Positions 55,375 to 64,000 of a DNA stretch of 64,000 nucleotides are shown here, in pieces (the stretch's first letter is position 1; each line of letters begins with the position of its first letter). Made by a program: the position numbers and the translations under genes. The notes beneath the pieces are model-generated. The model did no database searches. It was given only the letters and a program-made list of their open reading frames with translations, and was not told the DNA's origin. The stretch is from Anodontia alba (taxonomy: Eukaryota; Mollusca; Bivalvia; Lucinida; Lucinidae), in contig OZ024835.1 in NCBI GenBank assembly GCA_964016985.1, positions 1,805,501 through 1,869,500 on the forward strand. Direction: 5' to 3'.

Positions 55375-55480
55375 TCTTATTTCTCCCTAAAATACACAGG
55401 TTGTAAGGATTTATTAGATGCCCCTTTCCGAGGCACTTCTAATGAGTACCCACAACATACGTTATGTAGAACAATGAGGA
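55375..55480. repeat. Decayed family B hairpin element
   Basis: CTTATTTCTCCCTAAAATAC ... GAGGCACTTCTAATGAGTAC / CCACAACATACG. The left arm is strongly mutated. Confidence 0.6.
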
Positions 55481-55488
55481 AGAGAAAT

Positions 55489-55596
55489 CCCAGCGGGCAC
55501 ATGACGTTTATACAATGTCGGCTCAACGTCGATGCAACGTCATGACGTTGCATCGACGTTGAGGCGACGTTGTATTAACGTCATGTGCCCGCTGGG
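55489..55596. mobile_element. Palindromic MITE family F, copy 2
   Basis: CCCAGCGGGCACATGACGTT ... AACGTCATGTGCCCGCTGGG; near-perfect 108-bp palindrome centred on CAACGTCATGACGTTG. Confidence 0.92.
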
Positions 55597-55884
55597 ATGA
55601 GCCGCAACGCGAGCAAACTTATTTACTTACATGTGCTCTCAACGAAGACTCAATGGGCCTTCATATCCGCGCAGTCTGATCAGAGTCTTCGTTGTCCACA
55701 TGAAGAAACTTTGCATCCTTGGCTGTCCAAAATGCATTCATTGAAGATTCAGATCTGATCTGAATCTTCACTGGATGCACATGTCCGAAAGGACATTTTT
55801 GTTTTCACTATATGTTAAGGAGAAACAAGGGGCATACTGCCTATAAAAAAAAATAATAATTGTTTTCTGTATTTATTTCTGTAA

Positions 55885-57259
55885 TACTAGAAAAGGACCC
55901 GCGCAAGCGCGGGTATAATATTAAATTTTGATTCATCGAACAGATTGAAATCTAAAAAAAAAGTTCGAAGGTTATTTTTTTTATTTAATTCTACCTGTGT
56001 TCAACATCACGATCTTTTGGTCATATCGTGACGATGTCTTCATATGACAGGGAGCTCAATATTTAGAATGCTGCCTCACTAAAATATCCCGCGCCAGACA
56101 CATGACGTAACATTCCACCCAGTCACGTTATACCAGGCCAACCAGTTCCGTTTTCTCAATGCTGATCGCCAAGCGAAAGAGCAGCTACAGTAATATCATG
56201 TTTAAATTCTTTGGTATGGCCCGGCAGCGGATCGAGCACACAACCTCCCGAACGCAAGGCGGACGTTCTAGCAACTTAGCCACTGCGCCAGTAGATTCGT
56301 AGGTAATCGGCCTGCTGATTACAGACGGTTTAACCATATGAGCCAGCGCATGACAAACCCAACAAAATGACTTGGCTACCCAGGGGAGAGTCAGGTTAAC
56401 ATGGCTATTCACCGTTTCATCAGTCTGGCTGCGCACTCGATGGGTTGCTAAGGGTCCAGGGTTTCTACGTGCAGACAGTGAAGACGGATCAGATTGGGCA
56501 GATGCACAGGTCACTGTGCGTGGTACACAGGTCATTTTGTTGATTTTGTCATGCGACGGCTCATATATGCAGAGTTGCCGCTAGGTGCAATGACAGTCGC
56601 ACCTCAATAGTTCGAACCCGATGGTGATCAATTTGGGTTCGGACTGACCCAGCGGTGTTTGAGATGGTTCGAAGAGTGAGTACGACGTAGCCTGCTTATA
56701 CAACAATTCACCTATATTGACCACAGAGGACAGTAACAACTGACCAAAATTAAAATATTTATTGGGTAGATTTTTCTATGCAGTTTGAAATAAATGGATT
56801 TTCCCGAAAAAAAAAAAAGATTCTTAATTACGTATGGCATTACGTTCACGGACTTAAATCCTTCATTCGGTTCACACCTTTGTCGTTTACAGAAGCATCG
56901 CTGCAATGTATAAATTGACTATTACGCCACACGGGGAATACCGAACGTTCAGTATAAATACGCACCCGTCTCTGCTTAGATGATGTCTGATTTATTTAAA
57001 ATGTGCACGTAATATATTTATAGGTGGTATATTCGAGAAGCTACTTTGGGAGAATTTGAATAAAGTATTGTCTGTTTCCCCACAAAACAAAACAAAATAA
57101 AAAAAAAAACAAAAAAAAACTGGAAAACTCGTTAAAATTCCGGAAATTAAATAAAAAAAATATCAATAAGAACAATATCGTTATTAATTTAAACCAACCA
57201 ACCGCAGCAGGTTTTTACCGTTTTCTAGTTTTTGAGGCTAATTCGTTCTTTTTGTAGTA
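55885..57259. repeat. Repeat R1, copy B (without insertions)
   Basis: Reverse complement of copy A (30069-34241) minus two insertions. Starts TACTAGAAAAGGACCCGCGC (with a CGCGCAAGCGCG mini-hairpin) and ends TTCTTTTTGTAGTA. Contains a SINE family 2 copy (56050-56292, minus). It has an extra ~110 bp (56580-56700) relative to copy A. Confidence 0.85.
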
Positions 57260-57691
57260 CAGATTATACTGACCAACTATTTGCACGCGAGTGAATAACA
57301 TCACTGTTCACTTGTGTTGTCATCATCGTTAGGCTTACATGACGTCATTCAATAAATAATATGTCGTCTTATAACGTTGAAAATTCCATTCAAAATTACT
57401 TTAGCGATTTTTTACTGTTGCTAGGAGAGTTTGAAGAAGAAGAGGTATATTCAAAATGTCATTTTTTTCTTATGTTTATATGTGGTAAATTTGTTATTGC
57501 GAATAACAACACTTTTTGCACAAGAAGCTGAAATGCATGTCCACAAAAACGGTAAATTTGGCTATAAAGACTTGTTATCGCTATGGTTACCAGCGGCGTT
57601 AAACCAAACGTACACAACCATCCACAAAATACCACCACCTAGCACACATTCGTTGTTCACTCACAAACACGGTCGGCTCACCATGGTTCTA

Positions 57692-58195
57692 CGAGGGTCA
57701 TGCAAAAAATTTGTCACTGGGTTCGGGTCACTTCAGTACTACGTTTTGTCAAACATATTTTATTACAAACCTTCAAAATATTCCCCCTTTACTGAAACAC
57801 ATTTTTGTAACCTTTTTATCTAGTCGCGAAAAGCAGATAAATAGTCTTTTTTTGGTATCTGTTGGAGACACTGATAAATAGCGCTGCCAAGAGAACTTCT
57901 AGGCGTATACTTAATTCCAGAAAGCATTTTCTTAAGCCTTGGAAATAAAAAGAAGTCACAGGGACGCAGGTCAGGTGAATAAGGTGGATGGTTTAAAACT
58001 TTCTCATTTTCAAAAGCCAAAAAAGACTTAACAGCCTTAAACTTATGAGAGGAGGGAAAGCAATTTGAACGAAATAAACGGGTATCGTTAGCTATTGAAC
58101 ACACCATTCAAGAAAACGGTGAAGCTTTTTAAAATATACCTTGGATAAAACCAAGGAAGCCTATTAGTGACAGAACTTTTTTTGCAGGACCCTCG
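57692..58195 (-). mobile_element. Internally deleted mariner-like transposon, copy 2
   Basis: Ends CGAGGGTCATGCAAAAAATT and GCAGGACCCTCG, flanked by TA. The minus strand encodes PPYSPDLRPCDFFLFPRLKK and KKDYLSAFRD followed by a stop where copy 1 has Trp (AFRDW). It has a ~127-bp internal deletion relative to copy 1. Confidence 0.87.
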
Positions 58196-58202
58196 TACTA
58201 GT

Positions 58203-58572
58203 GGTTTTATTTTGCTTTGGTTAACGGTTTATAATCCAGCCCTCACATATTGTACAGTGATATCATTAAGAACACTGCGCAAAACTATTTCATGATCCGT
58301 CTTGTACATACAAATCGCAACGTGAGAAAACATACCCAACGACACGTATGCCCAACGAAGACTCGAGTCAGCCCAAGCATCCGCACAGGCTGATCAGTCT
58401 TCGTCGTCCGCATGAAAAAAAAAACCTTTGCAATTTTGCCTATCCAATTTGGCCCCAGTGAAAATTCTCATCAGACTGCGCGAATACGCTACTGATCTGA
58501 ATTTTGGCTCGGCGCAATTGTCCAAAGGGTCGTATCTGACGTTGCGGCTAACATCTTTACAGGGACTAGTTA
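58203..58572. other. 5' flank of the Cys-rich receptor-like gene
   Basis: Contains a dispersed repeat with GCACAGGCTGATCAGTCTTC and GACTGCGCGAATACGC. A possible 5'-UTR splice acceptor (CTTTACAG, ending 58562) lies 10 bp before the start codon. No promoter motif was recognised. Confidence 0.4.
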
Positions 58573-59802
58573 ATGATGAACCGTGGGATTCCTCTAACCC
58601 TCTTCATCTTTATCAGTTTACAAGCTTACTTTGGGAATTCCTTCAAGAACGAAAGGAGAAATCATATTTCAACGACAAGCAAGCCTGTTTATGAAGGGGG
58701 CAATACACATCAAAATGTAACGCTGGCTTCAGTAGTAGTGCAGGTACCACACGAACAAAACAACGTAACAACAGGAGAGCATCTGAGAGAACTGAATAAG
58801 GAAAGTTTTACCGAAACACTGGATGAGGAAAGTGTAACCAAAAAACTAAATGAGGAAAGTCAAACCAAAGAACTGAATGAGGAACGTGTAACCATAGAAA
58901 CCGACATGATGGAAGGTAATATTACGGAACGCATAACAAGGGATATGGCGAGGTATTGTCCCAGTGCCAACGTCTGCAACGATAACGAAAGAGGTAGAAT
59001 GTCCTGTTGTCGATCCTGTAGTTGCGACAAGGCGTGTGGAGAACGAATGGACTGTTGCTTTCCCTTTCTGGATACAAGCAAACTTGTTCATAAGAACAAA
59101 CTGACATGCATAAAGCCAGTTCAACAGCCTCTACACCATCTAATGAAATATGTTCAAAGCTATTATATGGTTGACAAATGTCTGAGTGATGAAACAATCA
59201 ACTGCAAGGAAAGTGAACCAATGCAGTGGGATTCAGTAATCCCTGTGTATGCTCAATCTACAGGCATGATCTATTACAATAAAAAATGTGCAGCTTGCAA
59301 TGGTATTTCAGAGGTAGAAGAATGGGTTGTTCTTGCAACATGTAATCCTCCAAAAGTACTCACGTCTGACGTTCTGATAAAAGACCTTCATAATGAATCA
59401 TGCGAAATAGAATTTGCTGCACCAGAAGAAGCTGACATTGACAAATACAAATGTTATGACAATATCATTGACAGCTGTAATATGACCGGGAGGTGGTTGG
59501 AAGACGACCCTTTTCTGAGAGAAGCCTGTGAGTCTGTATATGCACCAGCCTTCTCTCACGGCTTCTTTTTTTCTACAACCACTAAAATATATGCGAATGT
59601 CTTTTGCAAACTTTGTGACGGAGAACCACATTTCCCCGAGGAAACTTGTCCAGAGTTGTCTAGTGCATGGTCACGTAGTTTATCTGGAACAACACTTACC
59701 TCAGTAATTGCTTGGGATGTGGTACGAAACTCAAGAACATCTGTTGAAGAAGTTGACACAAGCAAACAATGTCTTGCGTTTAAAGTTAAACACCCGAATA
59801 AG
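58573..59802 (+). CDS. First coding exon of a secreted/membrane Cys-rich protein (adhesion/Methuselah-like receptor ectodomain?)
   Basis: 410 codons, ending in phase 0 at the donor AAG|GTAAGA (59803). Residues 1-21 are a signal peptide (LTLFIFISLQAYF core). Residues 72-107 are four copies of a 9-residue unit (consensus KELNEESVT). Residues 129-162 hold nine Cys with SCSCDKACGERMDCC, a somatomedin-B-like pattern. Residues 203-400 have further Cys with two YxNxxCAxCNG-type motifs (YYNKKCAACNG at 235-245, YANVFCKLCDG at 340-350). Five N-glycosylation sites (N48, N64, N116, N274, N303). This layout recurs before the GPS/7TM part of invertebrate family-B-like receptors, but no membrane segment is in this exon, so the class is inferred. 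Sequence past 59802 stays open to 59883 but is read as intron. Confidence 0.75.
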
Positions 59803-61018
59803 GTAAGACGTGTGCTCTATGTCAATACTATGAAGACAAATTCGCTTAAACGCATTCTTGGCTATCCAAATTGTGCTCATTAAAGATTCTAATCAGACTG
59901 CGAGAATGCGCAGGCTGATCTGAATCTTCGCTTGGTACACATGTCCAAATGTACGTTTTCTGACGTTGCAACATATCTCTAAAGAGATGATGAAGTAACT
60001 TTTCCGCCATTTTGAACAAGGGAGACAACATTATTGACTTCCTAAATCCTTTTCTAACCAGCCCTTCTGAAAAGGGGCGAGTTTTCTAAAAGAAGTCTTT
60101 TTTAAAAAGTAATAATTTGCTAAAAAAAAAAAAAAAAAAAAGGAGAGCAAATTCTTTCCTGTCAAAGAAGACCCCTTTTTAGAACAATTTTGACAGAATT
60201 TTCTCCTTTACAAGTATATCAATTTCCCTACATATCAGAAAAGAGTCTTAGGGTGACGATCTGCGAATTTTACGAACAATTAACTACAGCGTTATCGCCG
60301 TCATTATGAATTTCAGTCCAAATATAGATTCTAAAAGGACTGACCCTTGAGACAATGAACACACTAAAAAAACTAAAAACAGCCGAAGTGGCAAGTTTTC
60401 AGGGCCAGATTAGCCTGTTTCGTAAAATTAGGCTTCATCACTGACCCTCATATAAATATTCAAAAAATCCCGGAATGGGCTCAATGATCATAAAGGACCA
60501 GAAAAAAACTACACTATGGTGAAGTACGGGGAGACGTTTTACGGCCGTCATCTGGCACTAACAACCATTGTAATGAAGATAAGTAGATTCTCAAAGAAAT
60601 GCTCCTTGAGAGCAATGAAAATATTCACAAAACCGAAATCAACTGAAACGCCAAGTCGTCTGGGCCAGACTAACTTGGATTCGAAAACACTTCTGCAAGA
60701 GGGTCTGTCGGAACAGAATTTTTTGGCGGCTTAATCTATTAAATTCAGAAAGATAGTGGGCAAACTGAATTGTCGGAAAAATTAAAAAAAATTGTTATTC
60801 GCTACAAAAAAGATAGGTACATGGATATTCTTCGACAAACTGCGTGCATGGTTGTTAACCAATTTACGGTTGATAACTTTGCTTCCCTCTTTAATTACCC
60901 GACGGCTTCCCCGCTCAATTTGTTTAAGAAGGTTGGCGCATGACTATCAATCTCTTTGGTTGGGCCTATCATGGCCCTGTTTGCGGTTTCCTTGTACTCT
61001 GACTGCAGATGGCCATTG
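59803..61018 (+). other. Presumed intron 1 of the receptor-like gene
   Basis: Starts GTAAGACG. Contains a dispersed repeat (GACTGCGAGAATGCGCAGGC, 59895-59940), A20 at 60122-60141 and a ~65-bp stretch (60516-60560, GTACGGGGAGACGTTTTACG) also found at 43982-44004. No convincing second exon was recognised up to the window end. Confidence 0.5.
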
Positions 61019-61236
61019 CATCACCAAAACGTGCCTATATAATTTTGACCCCCTTTATATTAGTAAAACTGGGGTTTACATGGGTATACATTACTTTTCT
61101 TATTTCTGCCCCAAAACATAAATTGTGGGTACTCGTTAGCGAGGCGGTTCTAACGAGTCCCACAGTCTATGTTTTGAGCAGAAATATGAAAATATCAGAT
61201 CTTTTATCTGAAAAATTTCAGTTTTTGGTGGTTATT
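61019..61236. mobile_element. MITE family A, truncated, fused to next copy
   Basis: Starts CATCACCAAAACGTGCCTAT; the right end stops at TTTTTGGTGGTTATTTTA where the next copy begins. The core hairpin is partly deleted (GTTAGCGAGGCGG). Confidence 0.85.
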
Positions 61237-61507
61237 TTACTAAAACATGCCTATTCAAATATACTGAAAATTTAACCACCAAAAAATGAATATTTTCAGA
61301 TAAAAAAAAATTCTGATATCTTTCATATTTCTGCTCAAAACATAGATTGTGGGTACTCGTTAGAACCGACTTGTCAAGGCGGCTCTAACAAGTATCCACA
61401 ATCTATGTTTTGAGCAGAAATAAGAAAAATAATGTATACCCCTGTAAACCCCAGTTTTACAATATAAAAGTGGGGTATAAGAGGTCTAAATTATATAGGT
61501 TGTGATG
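61237..61507. mobile_element. MITE family A
   Basis: Starts CTAAAACATGCCTATTCAAA (tip lost), ends TTATATAGGTTGTGATG (GTTTTC lost). Inverted orientation relative to its left neighbour. Confidence 0.85.
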
Positions 61508-61791
61508 AAGCCCTTTGATTAATTTCATGATAGTGTATGTGATAATGTGTGTTTCACTGTGACTTTTCGCTGATGAGGTAAATTGGAACTGCATGAGAAT
61601 TAAAAGTGATCGTTTCGCGCGAATGAAACGGGTTAAAGCGCCCAACCCCTACAGTAGTTTTTCTACTGACCGTTCCAAGCGGTTCCTCTGTTGTGGTACA
61701 TTTGTGATGTTTGTTTTGTCATTTTGTTTCTCACCTCTTTTCTTCTTCATTGGATGCCTCGGGAAACCTGTGCTTCATGACTGCGGCATTT

Positions 61792-61934
61792 CATCACGAA
61801 AACATACCTATATAATTCTGACCCCCTTAAACCCCACTTTTATATAGTAAAAATGGGGTTTACAGGGGTATACATTATTTTTCTTATTGCTGCTCAAAAA
61901 CATAGATTGTGGGTACTCGTTAGAACCGCCTCGG
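61792..61934. mobile_element. Half copy of MITE family A
   Basis: CATCACGAAAACATACCTAT through the left stem to ACCGCCTCGG, then abrupt transition to satellite sequence. The break falls exactly in the hairpin loop. Confidence 0.88.
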
Positions 61935-62582
61935 CTGAATCGAACCTTGGTAGGACGTATCGGGTGACCTGTAGATAAAGACAGCGAAAACCATTCAGAC
62001 TGGAAATCCAAGATGGTCGCCACGGCCACCGTTTTGGAAATATATTTTGAACTTCTTCTCCTGAACCGAAAAACCAACTGACTCGAAATTTGTTGGAAAG
62101 TATCGGGATGACACGTATATAAAAAAAAGCAGAAACAGTTCCGATTGCAAATCGGAGATGGCTGGCTGCGGCTCCCTTATTTTGAAAATTATTTTGAACT
62201 TCTTCTCCTTAACCGAAACGCCAATTGATTCGAACTTACATTCGAAGTATTAAGGTGACTTGCAGATAAAAATATTTAAAATAGTTGAGATCGGAAATCC
62301 AAGATCGTCGCCACAGCTGCCATTTTGAAACTCTGTTTTGAAATTCTTCTCCTGAACCGAAAGGCCGGTTGACTCGAAATTAAGTAGGAAGTATCAGTGC
62401 GACTTGCCGATCAAAAATTAATAAAATCGTTTCGATCAGAAATCCAAGATGATCTTAAAAGTCTAGTTTTAACTTCTTCTCCCGAGCCGAAAGGCCAGTG
62501 GACTCGAAATTTTATTGGAAGTATCGGGGTGACTAAAGTAAATCAAAGCTAGCTAAAATTGTTTTGAAATTGAATTTTGAAC
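61935..62582. repeat. Satellite block 3, inverted copy of part of block 1
   Basis: Colinear with the reverse complement of about 22860-23545, unit by unit (CGAACCTTGGTAGGACGTAT ... CCAGTGGACTCGAAATTT), including an AGCAGAAACAGTTCCGATTG stretch next to an A-run. Confidence 0.92.
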
Positions 62583-62827
62583 CATATTACGAAAACATGC
62601 CTATTCAAATATATTGAAAATTTTACCACCAAAAAATGAAAATTTTCAGATAAATGTTTTTGATAGTTTTCAAATTTCTGCTCAAAACATAGATTGTGGG
62701 TATTCACGAGTACCCACAATCTATGTTTTGAGCAGAAATATGAAAAATATCAGAGTTTTTATCTGAATATTTTCATTTTTTGGTGGTTAAATTTTCAGTA
62801 TATTTGAATAGGCATATTTTCGTAATG
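62583..62827. mobile_element. MITE family A, palindromic version with deleted core
   Basis: Both ends are of the CGAAAACATGCCTATTCAAA type; the stem centre is reduced to TGTGGGTATTCACGAGTACCCACA. Confidence 0.88.
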
Positions 62828-62948
62828 TCTTGTGTATCTTCAATTACGTTATATACATCTCTTTTTACTACAGTCGATGGCCATCGACTGTAGTAAAAAG
62901 AGATGTATATAACGTAATTGAAGATACACAAGACATTACGAAAATATG
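62813..62948. repeat. 136-bp perfect palindrome
   Basis: Positions 62813-62880 are the exact reverse complement of 62881-62948, centred on GATGGCCATC. Homology continues with a deletion into the preceding MITE (CAGAGTTTTTATCTGAATAT). Confidence 0.97.
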
Positions 62949-62949
62949 A

Positions 62950-63380
62950 AAATATTCAGATAAAAACTCTGGGAATTTGTTCTAATGGGTACTTCGAGCA
63001 CTTCATCATAGCGGAAGGTCGGGAAGCACATGAAAGATTATTCAGAGTTGGCTCTTCGACTTTCTGTAAAATAATAGTATGCTGAGTGTACTTATGGAAA
63101 TTGGCACTATGATCCGATTCTAATGAGTACACATTACATACATGTTCATAAATAAATAAGAAAATTTCCCAAAAATATCCTGAAATAGTTGTTTTCTTGA
63201 GCTATCGGAAGAATTTCCTAGGGACTCAAAAACGAGTTCAAGCCATCAGTGTTCGAGTCATTGAAGTTTTTATTGTATTTTACCACACAGCTGGTAGTCA
63301 ACATCCGGTTGAACGGTGTTGAATTATACCGAGAAGAAAGACGGAACAGCCATTTGTTTGTTAGTTTGAATTGGATTTAA
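62950..63380. other. Intergenic/intronic DNA with family B hairpin debris
   Basis: TTCTAATGGGTACTTCGAGC (62975) and ATTCTAATGAGTACACATTA (63117) are decayed arm pieces. No exon was recognised. Confidence 0.4.
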
Positions 63381-63381
63381 A

Positions 63382-63674
63382 AATTACGGCCCAGTCAACA
63401 CTGTTAAGGTCATGTGAAGCCGGTCAGTTAACTTACTTACTCTTTTCCCAGACATGATTAGTTCTCTAAGCGGTTAACCAATACTTGTGTACATACTTAC
63501 GTCAGTAACTGACAACTGCCCTTCCTGAATCAGCAGAAGGAGAGGGGGAAATGATCACAGAAATGGTGATGGTCAGTCTCCACGAAAGTTCTGTGACCGA
63601 GCTGGGCTTCCAACTTGCGATCCCTGAATATGCAGTCAGACGCGCCACCGGCTGCGCTATGGAGCCCGGCTTTT
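63382..63674 (-). mobile_element. tRNA-derived SINE, family 1, second copy
   Basis: Body shares TTACGGCCCAGTCAACAC, CTCTAAGCGGTTAACCA, CTGACAACTGCCCTTC and CAGTCTCCACGAAA with 4270-4557. The head has a box B-like GATCGCAAGTTGG-type stretch more diverged than in copy 1. Confidence 0.75.
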
Positions 63675-64000
63675 CAATATGTTATATATTAACTTAAAGC
63701 GCCAACCACAACCGAAGCAGACTATATTCTGACTTTTATTTATTATTTTTTCAGGGTAAATAGTACTTGATCCTCTGGGATCATTGAGCCCGTTCTGGTT
63801 ACTTTGAAAATCGAATACTACTTAAGCCTGCATATGCAGGAATTCTCGTACTACAGGTACTAATCCGCAACAATCGGTCCCTTCTGTGACGTCACAGCAT
63901 GTCGCTAGTTCTCAGACAGGTACTATTGTGGAAATGTATAGAATTATATAGGAGTCCATCATTTAACTAATAAAATCATTTATTTTCAATAAGACAAGAT
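63675..64000. other. No feature recognised
   Basis: TCATTGAGCCCGTTCTGGTTACTTTGAAAATCGAATAC (63780-63817) also occurs near 20626-20660, a short shared repeat. The rest is unassigned. Confidence 0.4.

Noticed and set aside
59803..59883. Extension of the receptor-like protein by 26 residues to the stop at 59881-59883
   Set aside because: A perfect AAG|GTAAGA donor in phase 0 precedes it, and the extra residues run into a dispersed repeat.

Overview
This is a window of an animal nuclear genome, most likely a marine bivalve mollusc or a close lophotrochozoan relative. The evidence is a gene split by GT..AG introns of 0.7-2.7 kb, AT-rich non-coding DNA full of short palindromic elements (MITEs), tRNA-derived SINEs, decayed non-LTR retrotransposons, mariner remnants and long microsatellites. 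The species call is inference; no sequence search was possible. There are no operons, CRISPR arrays or other prokaryotic features.

Three real genes can be supported. (1) 0.37-13.58 kb, minus strand: the first eight coding exons (245 codons) of ERGIC3, the ER-Golgi cargo-cycling membrane protein. All splice sites and phases agree, and the gene runs off the left edge. (2) 41.79-43.04 kb, minus strand: an uninterrupted 415-residue B-box zinc-finger protein with a predicted NHL-like beta-propeller (TRIM2/3-like, no RING). A MITE begins 38 bp beyond its stop codon. (3) 58.57-59.80 kb, plus strand: a 410-codon first exon of a secreted or membrane protein. It has a signal peptide, a four-copy 9-residue repeat and a Cys-rich somatomedin-B-like module, and it ends at a consensus splice donor. 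It resembles the extracellular part of invertebrate adhesion/Methuselah-like receptors. The three genes have no visible functional link.

The rest is mobile and repetitive DNA. 13.6-22 kb holds a tandem duplication, LTR-retrotransposon pieces, a foldback element and transposon ORF remnants. 22.7-25.6 kb is a divergent satellite in two inverted blocks whose units carry YY1-like motifs. Part of the first block recurs inverted at 61.9-62.6 kb. 30.1-34.2 kb and 55.9-57.3 kb are inverted copies of one repeat. The first copy contains two further insertions (593 bp and 2,336 bp) whose empty sites are preserved in the second copy. 45.0-47.4 kb is a ~1 kb duplication on both sides of a 200-N gap, probably two alleles placed in tandem by the assembler. 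At least fifteen copies of one hairpin-centred MITE family (family A) are spread over the window, and related hairpins sit in elements with quite different ends.

The most striking structures are: the family of co-varying hairpins shared by unrelated elements; the 2.3-kb element whose arms are arrays of a ~20-bp self-complementary unit; a 136-bp perfect palindrome at 62.8-62.9 kb; and a fivefold tandem array of a splice acceptor in ERGIC3.
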